DNA from: Amblyornis subalaris
Taxonomy: Eukaryota; Chordata; Aves; Passeriformes; Ptilonorhynchidae
Length of the DNA: 64,000 nt
Direction: 5' to 3'
NCBI GenBank assembly: GCA_018881555.1
Contig: JACAXG010000028.1
Location: forward strand, 2,035,143 to 2,099,142
Both the position numbers and the translations under genes were made by a program. Positions 1 to 12,200 of the stretch are shown in pieces; position 1 is the stretch's first letter; every line of letters begins with the position of its first letter. The notes under the pieces are model-generated. The model saw only the letters and a list, made by a program, of their open reading frames with translations. It had not been told where the DNA came from and made no database searches.

Positions 1-158
1 ATTACAAAAGCGGGAGCTTGAGGCGGAACTCCAGCTCTATTCGTGGAGAGGCTTTTTTTGGATTATAATTCCCGCTGGGAATTTCTCTGCGGTGCCTCCA
101 AAACCTGTGTTTGAGGTCGAACTTTTTGGTGGATTTCCGTTTCCGTGTCTCCCCGCAG
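1..158 (+). other. CACNA1H: Intron upstream of window exon 1 (3' end)
   Basis: The sequence ends in a polypyrimidine stretch and ccccgcag at 158. No other feature is seen. Confidence 0.8.
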
Positions 159-251
159 GTGATCACCCTGGAAGGATGGGTGGACATCATGTACTACGTG
201 ATGGATGCACATTCCTTTTACAACTTCATCTACTTCATCCTGCTCATCATA
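159..251 (+). CDS. CACNA1H: CACNA1H exon 1 of window: domain I pore loop and start of IS6
   Basis: The acceptor is ccccgcag and the donor is gtaagt, giving 31 codons in phase 0. The translation begins [16 protein letters not shown] and runs into the hydrophobic IS6 segment (FIYFILLII). The Glu of TLEGW (171-173) is the domain I selectivity-filter residue. The exon probably corresponds to mammalian exon 8, by counting. Upstream exons for IS1-IS5 are outside the window. Confidence 0.97.
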
Positions 252-3200
252 GTAAGTATGACCCGGGAGATGCTCCCGTTCCTTGTCGAGTTGTTCCCAG
301 GGGTTTTCCACAGGGTGGAAATTCAGGTGGGATTCAGGATTCGGGGCTTTCCCTCCCAGCCTTGCTCTTGTCACCTCGTCTGTGCCTCGGCCAAGAATTG
401 TTAACAGGACAAAAATTCCCACTTTTCTCCCTTTAACCTCCTCGATGTTCCAGAGGGAGCCTCATTTCTTTGGAGAGCCCTCAGACCTTTGAATTCCGCC
501 TGAACCCTTTAAATATGGATATTTTCATCAGGGCAGTGCCCCTCTCGGAGGTCTCACATTCCCAAAACCAACGGATTACCCACTGGAGGTGCTGGGGGTT
601 GTCCTCAGAAGCTGCCATTCCGTGTTCCTAAGGGTCTGTTTTTCCAAAGGGCACAACCTTCTCCAGGAAGTGGAAAAGTGGCACCGTGAGGATTCAGGCA
701 GGACATGGGGTGGAGGTGCTTAAAAGTGCTTTTGGGACTGGATATTCCTCGTGTGTAACCCCATCCTGGTCAGTGAGGNTTTGGAGGCCTTGGGAAGTCA
801 AGCCAGTTCCCACCAGCAGCNGGAAAAGCCTGGATCAGAGCAGAGTGGGGTGGTCCTGGATAAATCAGGGATTTCTGAGCTGTAGCAATGGGCCATGAAT
901 TGAGCCTTCTCTGCCTGTGGATCCGTGTGGAAAATCCAGGAGCTGACTCATCCCCAGGTCCCTTGGAGCAGGGAAAGGCACCTTTGCTGCTTCCCCGGCC
1001 GGATCCACACCGGAGAGCAGCACCACAAACCCTCTCCCCACAGCTTCCCTGAGGATTCACCGAACAATTCCAGGTTAAATCCATCCGTGTCCTCCCGAGC
1101 ACGGCACAGACAGTGGCACTTCCCTGATGTCACTCCCTTTTCCCTCCTAAGGGCACTGATTCCCTGCTGGGAATATTGGACCTTTTCCTTTGGCTGATTT
1201 AGGGACTCGAGGGGTGAAAAAGCCCTTGGTGGGCTCGAAGGGAGGCACATCCTCATCCTTGGGACTTCATTTTGGTGTCACCCCAGAGCACGTCAACTCC
1301 ACCAGACCCTAAATCAGCCCCTTCAGGAGCTCTGGATGCCCTGGAGCTGCTTTTCCCTGTCAGGGAGTCCGGGGAGCACAAGGTCACAGCTCCATGACCC
1401 CGCTCTTTTGGGGCGTGAAGCGGCCGAAAAAGAGAAAGGATTGTTTCAAAACAGCACAAATGGCACTCGAAACCCTCTTTGCACGCTCCGTGTCGGGAGC
1501 AAGGCTCTGAGGGCAGGGAAGGGCAGAGGGCCGTTCCAAACAGCTCTGCCAAAAAAACTCACCGTGGCTCAGAGGGAATTCAGCAGCTCGGGCACATTTG
1601 CCGCAACATTTGGCGAGCAGACTCCGCTGATGGCTTAATCCGGGACTGCCTAAANAGAGAGGCCTGGCAAAATTCAAGAGTAGAAAGAGTTGGTGTTTAT
1701 TTGAAATCCTTCAGGTGCATCCGGGGCAGTCAGAGCTCACTCAGGGGCTACGCCCCAAGATGGACCCCCCGAGGTGGACGGCAGGTCGCGAGTTTTCACA
1801 CTTTCCTCAGTTTGCTCCGCCAGCATCTCAGGGTTAGTTCTTCCAATTCCAGCTTCGGCTAATGAAGGAATTCCCGCCAAGTCGTTTACGTTTCCCGGGG
1901 CCTGAGGCAGTGAGGTGTCCTTGAGCTTTCAGGCGTGCACATGGATTGTTTTGCCTGCAAGCAGCAGCTAACGCTCCATATGGACTTTAGAGTTACGCCT
2001 AAAGAGTTGCAGGCTTACAAATACACGAGAAATATAAAAGCTAGAATATTAAGGCATCACCGCGACGTGGCAGGTTTGGGAATCCCAGGGCGCGGCCGCG
2101 AGGAGCTTCCCTGCAATCCGCGCTCACTCCTTTCCCGTGTTTTCCCCCCCCCCCAAGGTGGGCTCGTTCTTCATGATCAACCTGTGCCTGGTGGTGATCG
2201 CCACGCAGTTCTCGGAGACCAAGCAGCGGGAGAACCAGCTGATGCGGGAGCAGCGCGCGCGCTACCTGTCCAACGACAGCACCCTGGCCAGCTTCTCGGA
2301 GCCGGGCAGCTGCTACGAGGAGCTGCTCAAGTACCTGGGCCACCTCTTCCGCAAGCTCAAGCGCCGGGCCCTGCGCCTCTACGGCGACTGGCGGAGCAGG
2401 CGGCGCAAGAAGGTCAACCCCGACGGCGACGGCGACGACGGGCGGGCCCGGCGGGGCGGCCGCCGCGCGGCCTCCGTGCACCACCTCGTGCACCACCACC
2501 ACCACCACCACCACCACCACTACCACATCGGCGACGGCGGCCCCCGCGCCCGGCCCGAGCTGGGCGAGCCGGAGCCCGGGGGCACGGGCGCGGAGCCGGG
2601 CCGGCCGCTCATGCTGCCCCCGCCGCCGTCGCCGCGGCCGCAGGGCCCCGGCGTGCCTCGGGCCGGGGCCGTGCACAGCGTGTACCACGCCGACTGCCAC
2701 GTGGAGGGGCCCCCCGTGAGCTGCAGGGCCGCCAACGTCCCCGCGGGGCTCAGGCCGGCCGCGCCGTCCGACCGGGCCGGGATGAACTACCCCACCATCC
2801 TGCCCTCGCCCACCGGCAGGGCCGGCCCGGCGCCGCTTCCCAAAGGGAAGAAGAGCGCGAGTTCTCCGGCGGCCGCGGCGAGCGGCCCGGGGAGCGCGGG
2901 CGCGGATGCGTACGGGAAGCTGCAGCAGCTGGTGGGAGAGCACGGTAAGGGCGATCCGAGGGGGTTGTTGGGTTTGGGAAAGGTGGGTGTGGCGTTCGTG
3001 AGGGGTGGGATCTGTGCGAGGGCGCTGAGCCAGANGTTGGACAGGGAGCTCTGCTCCCTCAATCCGTGGATTTATGGTCACTGCGCGGTCCAGGCCACTG
3101 CCGGAGGCCTCTTCCCTGTGGTTAGAAAACGTGGATTTGAGCTCCTCTCGTGTGCTGTGTTATATCCTGGAGGTTGTCCCTCTGTTCCCACCCAAGAACA

Positions 3201-6200
3201 GATTTATACAATCCCTGGAATTACATCTCTGGTGAATGGTGGAGCTGCCAGCTCCAGCAGAGAACCCCAGGAGCTGGGAGATGGTGCTTGGAAAGGGACG
3301 AGCAGCTGGAAAAGCGTAAGAGAGAGGAAACCGAGAAGTTGAAAACAGGCAGGCACTGAAAGAATCAAACCAGGCACTTCCGGTTCTGCCCTGATGGGCC
3401 CTGGAGCCTCTGAATTCCTTTTTGGCGAGGAGCAGCAGAAGGCTGAGTGCTCCGAGGACGCGTGGAGGGCGGGAGAGGAGCGGAGCTGCACATCCCAGGC
3501 TTTCCCCGCGAGCAGNAAAAATGTGGGGCTGATTTTACTGCAGATTCGGAGCTTCACTAATCCGAGGAGCATTNTGGGGAACTCTCTGGTCCCTCCGTGC
3601 AGACGCAGCCAGCCCGGCGCGGTCAGTGAGGTTTTTATCTGCCCTCACACATGAATCACCCACCGGAGCGGTGATTACACGCGACGCTCGCATTTCTATT
3701 TCATAAACCATTTTTTTCCAGTCCCCGCGGCCGGGGCTAAAAGCTGCAAAATACTCTTAAGCCCTCAGACGGCAAAAAGTCAAAAAGATCCAGCTTCTAT
3801 TTTTTAATCTCTTTAAGCCAAACTCGTCATCTGCTTTTTTCCGAGGCCTGTGTTTTCCAAAACCGTTTATGTGCTTGCGCACGGACACAAATATTTACCC
3901 TGGTGATGTGCGTGCTGAAAAAAAATGGAAAGGTTGCTCGACAGAGAGGGTTGGGTGGCTCGTCTTTGTCGATTTTCTTGTTTTTAAGGACCGCACAAAA
4001 GGGTGAAAGCGGATTGTTCGGAGGAGCCGCCTCGGGCAGATGCTTCCGAGCGCTCGGGAGCTCGGCACGGGGGGCAAGGTCGCTGCCAGCAGCTCTGTTG
4101 TTCGACAAGGGCTTTGTGTAAATCACGGGCTCGTCTTCGGCGCTGCAAATTAACAAAGGTTTTCAGGAGAATGTGGTTTTTACCTTGAGGTAAAAACCCA
4201 GGGCTCCGCACGAGGCTGGAGCTGGGAGAGGAAGGAGGAGCGGGAGAGCTGCTGGAGTCGGAGTTTGGATCCTCGTGCTCTTCTCCAGGAGAAGAAAGCC
4301 CCANATCTCAGTCCCGACAGGGCCGATCCGGTGGTTTAGGAGATTTTCCCGTCGCCTGCGGTGGTTCTTTGAAAGCNGGGGATTAAATGGAGTCGTTATT
4401 AATAATGCAATTACAGCCTCCTCTCTGCACGGAGGGATTTCAGCCCNGAGGATGCCGGAACGCTTTAAACAAATCTCCTGGAATTGTTTGGGCTCTTCCA
4501 GGAGCGTGCTCGCAGCTGGGAAGGGCTGGAAGGTGGGGAGAGGCTGAGGGAAAGGGGCTGGGAAGGGATTCAGGGCATTGGGCTCCACCGGGAGACCCTG
4601 GTGGTGCCCAGTTCTTCCCCTTCATGGATCAGGCTCTTTCCAGATCCGCTCCTTCCCACTCAGCAGGGCTGGATCAGGGTCAGTTCTGCACCGGGAGGGA
4701 TGGATGATCCATCAGGAAGGCTCTTGGAGTGCCGGGGTGTAGCTCTGCCAGGCACAGCCCCCAGTTCCCATTTCCCCATCCCTCCAACTCAGCAAAGGAG
4801 CCACGGGGAAGGCTCCCAAGCTCTCCCAACCCTTCCCGAGCCATTTTGGGCACACAGGGAGCCGCTCTCCTGCAATTCCCTCCCTCTCCTCTCCCGAGTC
4901 AACAAGCAGAGTCCGTTCAGCAGGAGTGATAATTGAGAGCATTAAGGAGCATTAAGAGCCCGGGCACTGCCAGCCCCAGGTCGGAGTCTGCCGGGAAAGG
5001 TGGGATTGCGGGAGCGAGCGTTCCCTTCCCAGCTTTGTTGTGGATGCTGGGAGCAGAGCACAGCCTGTTCCCGCGTTCCCTGCCGGGCCGCAGGTTGTTT
5101 TCGCAGGCAGCCAAGGAGACTGTGCTGTTTTGAAGGCATCCGCGGCGCCAGGGCTCCTCGTGGAATTTTTAACACTTTGATAGCATTAAAAGCCATCTGG
5201 CAAAGGCGTTCCCTGCGCNGCTCCCGGCGCCCAGCCGAGCTTTTCCTCCTCGGATGGGTCCCAGGAGCGGGAACGCTGCGCTGAGGGGCAAGGGGCAGAA
5301 TATTCCTGATGCTCCTGGTGGCTTTGACGTAAGGAGAGGGAGCCAGGCCTGGCTTTCAAGGATGTTTGGAAGGCCACCGATGGCCGCGTGACATTCAGGC
5401 GAGGGAAGTGTTTTCCGACTCTTGTCACATCCCGGTTTTCGAGTGCAGGTGCTGCTTTCCCGTTTGTGCTCGGCCAGGAGTGCTGAACTCAGTGTTCCTG
5501 CTGGGCCAGCTCCAAGNTCCAGGGCTCGGAGCCAGGAGCATCCATTGCTTTTAGGCTGGATCCGAGCGGTCCCCATCCNGACTCCAGACGGGGACGTGTG
5601 GCCGTGGCACTTGGGGATGTGGTTTAGTGGTGCTGAGTTCATGGGCTCGGTGACCTTAGAGGTCTTTTCCAACTTTTAGGGTTCTGTGATGGGGGAAAAT
5701 TGTCCCTTTGCCTTATATCCCTGAATCTCGAGGAGTTGCTGCTTAAATGGCATTTTGTGGGAAGGATCCCGTGCTCCCAGCAGTGTGCTCGTGTTGGGGT
5801 TTTCCTCCTGCCATTAATCNGGTTCCTAAATATCAGGAGACTGAGAATAAGGTTCCTAAATACGAGGAAACTAAAAATTAGCTTCCTAAATACAAGGAAA
5901 TAAAACCTGGGAGCCATTCCATCCAAATCATCCCAGTTCCACTCATCCCTGCCCTNTCCATTCCCTGGCTCCAGGGCCCCAGAACACGTGGGTGATTTTA
6001 AAACCCCCGGAANGCTCAGCCCTGTGCCTCGGGCAGCGAATCCACCTGGAGACTGAGGGGGCTCTCCGAGCTCTGATCCGTGCCCTGCACCCGCCTCTGG
6101 GCCCTTCTCCCTCTCCCTCCTCNTTAGGAACTCCATGGAAGCCACGGCTAAATGGGATGTAACAGCTCGAGAGCGCTGAGATGTCCTTAATGAGGGGAGC

Positions 6201-9200
6201 CTGCTCCGGGATAATCGGGAATAATGGAAAGGGAGAGACGTGCCCGTCCCTGTGCCCTCAGCCCAGCACGCAAAACGAGGGCCACGCTCCGGCCCACNGA
6301 GGGGGGAGAGGCTGGGAAAAGGGATCACGAGGGGAAAACGAGGCAAAACCAGGGGTGCTTGGTAGGATGGATGGCTGGGAGGGGTTTTTAGGGTCTGGAG
6401 AATAATTCCCGTGAGGAGCAGTTGTGGGGGCTCAGCCTGGAGGAAAGGAGGCTCCGGGGAGACCTTTGGGCCCTTGGTGGTTCGTGATGGCTCTTGGCTC
6501 ATGGTGGCTCTTGATGGCTTCTGGTGGCTCTCAGTGGCTCATGGTGACTCGTGGTGGTTCTTGGTGGCTCTCAATGGCTCATGGTGCCTCTCGGTGGCTT
6601 TCAGTGGCTCTGAGTGCCTCTTGGTGGCTCTTGGTGGCTCTCAGTGGTTCCTGGTGGCTCTCAGTGGCTCTTGGTGCCTCTTGGTGGCTCATGGTGCCTG
6701 TTGGTGGCTCTCAGTGGCTCTTGGTGGCTGTCAGTGGCTCTCAGTGGCTCTTGGTGTCTGTCAGTGGCTCTCAATGGCTCTTGGTGGCTCTTGGAGCATG
6801 GTGGCTCTCAGTGAGCAATGTCTCCTCACACACAGTGGCTCTCAGTGTCCCTCAGTGTCTCTCAGTGTCCCTCGGTGTCCCTCAGTGTCCCTCAGTGTCT
6901 CTCAGTGTCCCTCGGTGTCCCTCAGTGTCCCTCAGTGTCTCTCAGTGTCCCTCGGTGTCCCTCGGTGTCTCTCAGTGTCCCTCAGTGTCCCTCAGTGTCT
7001 CTCAGTGTCCCTCAATGTCCCACAGTGTCCCTCGGTGTCCCTCAGTGTCCCTCAGTGTCCCTCAGTGTCNNNNNNNNNNNNNNNNNNNNNNNNNNNNNNN
7101 NNNNNNNNNCCCTCAGTGTCCCTCAGTGTCCCTCAGTGTCCCTCAGTGTCTCTCAGTGTCTCTCAGTGTCCCTCGGTGTCCCTCAGTGTCCCTCAGTGGC
7201 TCTCAGTGTCCCTCGGTGTGCCTCCGTGTCCCTCGGTGTCCCACAGTGTCCCTCGGTGTCCCTCGGTGTCCCTCAGTGTCCCACAGTGTCCCTCGGTGTC
7301 CCTCAATGTCCCACGGTGTCCCTCAGTGTCCCTTGTCGTCCCTCAGTGTCCGTCGGTGCCTCACGGTGCGCTGTCCCCGCAGGTCTCCGCCGCGCTCCGA
7401 GCCGCGTGTCGGGGCTGAGCGTGGCCGTGGGCGGCGCGGGCGTCCCCGCGCTGACGTGCGAGCTGCAGGACTGTCCCTTCTGCGCCAGCCTCGCCGACGA
7501 CCCCGACTTGGCCCTCAGCGACTCCGACGGCGGCGGCGGCGACTCCGACGGCGACGGCGTCTACGAGTTCACGCGGGACCTGCGGCACGGCGACCGCCGG
7601 GACCGGCTCCGGCAGCAGCGCGGCCGCAGGAGGAGGAAGAAGAAGAAAGCCAAGGACGGGAACAAGGCGGCCGAGCTGTGGAGGGCGTTCGGCGCCAAGC
7701 TCAGGAGGATCGTGGAGAGCAAATACTTCAACCGCGGCATCATGATCGCCATCCTCATCAACACCCTCAGCATGGGCATCGAGTACCACGAGCAGGTCGG
7801 TGCCCCGCGGGGTTTGGGGGAGCGAGGGCTGCTGGAGGCGGGAATGGGAATGGGGATGGCTCTCGTCGGCGGGAGGAGCGATGAGTTCNGTGCCTGTCGG
7901 AAAGGGGAGGGAAGGCGATCCCGCGGGTGTGTGAGGAGCAGGAGCGTCCTTGGGGATGCTCTGGGGTGGGCAGGGTTGGGATGTGCGTGCTGGACGCGTC
8001 ACCCCAGAGCCTGGCTGCTCGTGGGATGGGGATTATTCATGGAAATATGAATGTTTGTGGTGGAAATGCCCTTTGGTCTGGTGGTGGTGGTGACAACCCA
8101 CGCAGAAATTTCTGCTTTGATCTGGACCTTTAAAAAAATCAGATGTAAACTATCAGGGAATGCTAAAAGCAACAAAGAAAAGAAAATTAATGTCTCCCTG
8201 AAGGCTCCAAACCCTTCAATTCGCTCTCCTAGGGTGTGAGCAGCTCTTTATTGAGGTGTTTGGAGGGAGGGAAGGGGAATGGAGCAATTCTTCCCAGTGT
8301 TGGGATAGCTCCAGTGCTGGAGCTCAGGACAGCTCATCCTCGGTGGCTGCTGGGACTGGAGGGGCTGTGCCNTGGGAGAGGGAGGTGGAACATTGGAGAG
8401 TCTCCACTTGGCCACCNTGGCCGAGTTCTGCTCTTCTGGGCTTTTCCTTCTTGGAAAAACTGGTGATTTCCNGCTGTTTGCTCAAGGCGCGCTCGGGAAT
8501 TTCTGGTGCCGCCTCTGCCGGGTGCAGGAAACGCATCCCGGCGAGGCCNGGATCTGATCTGCTGGGATCAAACGCATCCAGCGCTCCCCCAGAACCTTCC
8601 CTGCAGGGTCACGGCCGGGTCAGGGTTATTTATAAAGCTGCTCCTCCTCTTTTCCGTGGCCTGTCCGTTCGGGAGCGAGGAGGGAAGGCAGAGCAGCGTG
8701 AGNCACCCAAAGGCAGGACAGGAGGCTCCGCATCTCCTTCTCCATCATTTCCCGGGATTAATCATTGCTCGGGACCGTGACAAACAACCCTCTGGAGCGC
8801 TGCTGCTTCATTTTCCCTCCGCTCCTGTGCTTTCACTCTCCCTATTTTAGGCTCAGACATATTTTCCTTAAAAAAACCCTCGGGATTCAGCTCAAACGCC
8901 ACCTCAGCCGTGCAGCAACAAATCAGAGTTCCGGCAAAGTGTCCAAATCCAGCAGGGATTGAGCTGTCCCTGTCAGCTCCCTGTCTAATCCTGCTTAGTT
9001 GTTCCACCAGAAGTTCTAAAATTGGGAAATGCACCTTGTCAACGGCTTCTGAACAGGCCATTCATCCCTCATTTCCGCATGGATTCTCCTTTGTCAGGCA
9101 GATACAGCTTTGTCACTCCTCGGATATCGCCGCGATGGGAGCTGGGGGAAAACCCGAGGTGGGCGGCGGGGAGAAAATCCAGGGATCACATGGAGTCTGT

Positions 9201-12200
9201 CCCCAGTCCCTGCTCCGAAGGCAAATCGTGATAATTAGAGCCCTGCTGCTGACAAAGGAGAGCTGCAGGAGCCTGGGTTTTTATTGGATTTTACCTTGTG
9301 AAAAATTGGCTTTAAGGCATCTCGGAGCCAATGGCAATAAAGATTCCGAGGCTTTTTGGCTGCGGAGCGTCGGATCCCTGCCAGCTCTGCTCGCAGGCAG
9401 TGCCTGGTAAAAAGGGAGGAATTCTGAAGTGAAACCTGTAAAAGTTCCTGCACGTGCCTGGGATCCCGGGATAAGGAGGGTCCGGTTGGGATCCGTGAGC
9501 CTGCCGGGATAAACAGTGTGAGCAGGTTCTGATTCCCGAGGGACGGATGCTGCCCGGCCANCTCTGCTCCCGGCAGCTCTTCCAAGGTGGAATAGCATGA
9601 TGGGAGCAGAGGGAGGGCCCTGCTGGGCCGTGAATCCCTGCAGAANNGAATCCCAGAATCCTGGAATGGTTTGGGGTTGGAAGCTTAAAGATTGTTTTGT
9701 TCCACCTCCCGCTATCCCAGGTTGCTCCAAGCNGATCCAACCTGGCCTTGGGCACTTNCAGGGATGGAACATGTATGCAAATCATCCATATTTGCAAATA
9801 GATGGACACCCCATGGAGATTTTTCCTGGAGTCTGATCAGAGCCAAGGCATCATCCCTGGGGGGGTTCCGAACTTACGGAGCGGGAGAGGGAGCGGGGCT
9901 GGTCCCGGTGTTCCCTCTCCTCATCCCGGGACACGGCAGTGCTCGGCACAGAGGTCTCACGGAGCCCTCTTGAGGCAATGGAGCATCATTGTCCAGGTCT
10001 CCTGGATGAGGGAATCGCGGTCGGAAGGTGCCAGGCNGGAGGCAAATCCCACCGGGATTGTGGCAGTGAAGGGAACGTGGGGCTGGAGCAGCGCTTTGGG
10101 AGGTGCCTTTGGAGATGATCCATGTCTGGGGAATCACGGAAGCTCCTGGGTTAGGAAGGACAAACAAGGATCATCCAGGGCAGCTCCTCCAGACACCCCA
10201 ACAATCCCAGGCTGTGCATCCCTNGGAGCATTGTCCAAACGCTCCTGGAGCTCTGGCTAAATGGCACCACCCCCTTTAATGCACGCAGCCTGTGGAGAGT
10301 CATGGAATCATGGAATGGTTTGGGTTGGAAGGGACTTTAAACATCTCATTCCACCCCTGCCATGGGCAGGGACACCTTCCACTATCCCAGGTCGCTCCAA
10401 GCCCTGTCCAANCTGGCCTTGGACACTTCCAGGGATCCAGGGGCAGCCACAGCTTCTCTGGGCAGCCTGTGCCAGGGCCTCCCCACCCTCCCAGGGAAGA
10501 ATTCTTTCCCAAAATCCCGTCTATCCCTGCCCTCTGGCAGTCCAAAGCTGTCGTTCCAAACCGTGTCATTCCCCCGAGGGAAGGATCCTGTCCCGTGGCC
10601 NTGGACACGGCGGCTCACGGGAAAAGTGAGGAGATGCCAGAACTGCTCTGCAGAGCTGTCCTGGAGCGATCCTGCTCTTCTCACGAGGCACAGCAAGGAT
10701 TCCATGGCAGCACTTGGAACGTGCCAGGAGGCAGCTGCCGATGGGAAGCGTTTCCTTGGNGCTCCAGTCCTTTGGAGCAGTCGGATCCCGCCCGGCGCAT
10801 CCACAGGGTTCCCAGCCAGCTCCACCTGGGACACNGCTGGGAATGAGGAGGTTACAGGATTTCAGAGGTTCATTGCCAGGTTTGGAGTTCCTGGTGGGTT
10901 TTTTTCCCGCCCTGTGCTGCATTTATTTATTTATTTGTCAAATTCCAGCAGGATAATCACTCCCACGGATGAGCAGAGCCAAGCACGGAGGGGAAGGCAA
11001 TCCTTGCATTAATCTTCCGGGCGATTTCAGAACATTGGATGAGTCCTGCTCCGCATTCACTGCAGCTGACACTTCTCCAGGGAATCTGAGAATGTGCCAT
11101 GGCACTGCAGCAACCGAGCAGGGACAGGGCATTCCAAAGGCACGGCCTCCGCCACGCCTTTGGGATGCTGGAGAGGGATACGTGGCACTGGCGTCCTCTT
11201 CCAGGACCTTTCCAAGTGCTGCTAAAAGCCGATTCCTTTCAGTCCCAGAGCCAGCTTCACCGAGTGCTCCTAGGAAATAATCACTCCTCCTTCATTCCCA
11301 GCTCGATTCCCAGCTCCCTGATTATCCAGGGGAAGAGCAGAGTTCCTGATTTGCCCAGGAGAGCTCCTGGCGTTATCCCTCCGGAGGGAAANGCTCCAGG
11401 GGAAGGGCAGAGCCCCTGATTTGCCCAGGAGAGCTCCTGGTGTTATCCCTCNGGAGGGAAANGCTCCGGGAGCCCCCCACTCGCCATCCCAGAAGGATTC
11501 ACCGACGGAGCTGTCGCTACTTGTAACGATCCCACATAAAACGCTCCGTTCCCATCCAACGGCGCCGGAATCGCTGTTTTATATTCCCCCCTCACGAGAG
11601 GAGTACAAATCAGTGTTTGTTCCGAGCTGTTGCTGCTCAAAGAGCTTTTAATTGCTTTCCCGATCCCTCATCCGTGGCGAGTTGGGTTGGGAGCGGCTCG
11701 GAGCCGACCTTGAGNGGCACCCGGCGCTCCGTGGCTCGTCGGGGCAAGGGAGAGGTTGGCTCGGAGCGGAATATTCGATTATCCCGGAGTAAAAAGTCAC
11801 TCCGCGTGATTGAAGGCAGCAGCTCGCTCCAGCGCTGACGTCCCGGTTTTAGCTCCTGCCAATTTCGCCTTGGAAAAATTGCTTTGGCACAGGGGGGAAG
11901 GCTCAGCAAAAGCAGGAGAANTTTTTTTCAGCCATGTTTGAAGCAAATCGCTGGAATTCCTTTGGAGTTGTGAGTCAATAAAACGTTACCCTGAGCCGAG
12001 ATTCCCTCTTTCAGCTGGCAAAACTTGTTCAACTCTTCCAGGTTTTTTGCAGGCTCCGGTTTTAAGGATTCACACNCAGGCTGAGCTTGAGGAAAACTGA
12101 TTCCCCCAGCCCAGCCTGGGATGTGAAAATCCAACCCGGTGTGTTTGTGCTGGATGTATAAATGGTGGGAGACTTATTCCGCCCTCGGGAGCGCTTTGGG

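Larger units (their letters stand above)
2945..7382 (+). other. CACNA1H: CACNA1H intron 2
   Basis: 4.4 kb inside the I-II linker coding region. It is unique-looking up to 5580, with AT-richer patches at 3660-3990 and 4380-4440. Two CR1 pieces and then the 10-bp minisatellite follow, reaching to within 15 bp of the exon 3 acceptor. Confidence 0.9.

Noticed and set aside
6411..8050. Three long + frames (up to 486 codons) of Ser/Val/Pro/Cys repeats
   Set aside because: They are translations of the 10-bp minisatellite; only the part from 7383 is exon.
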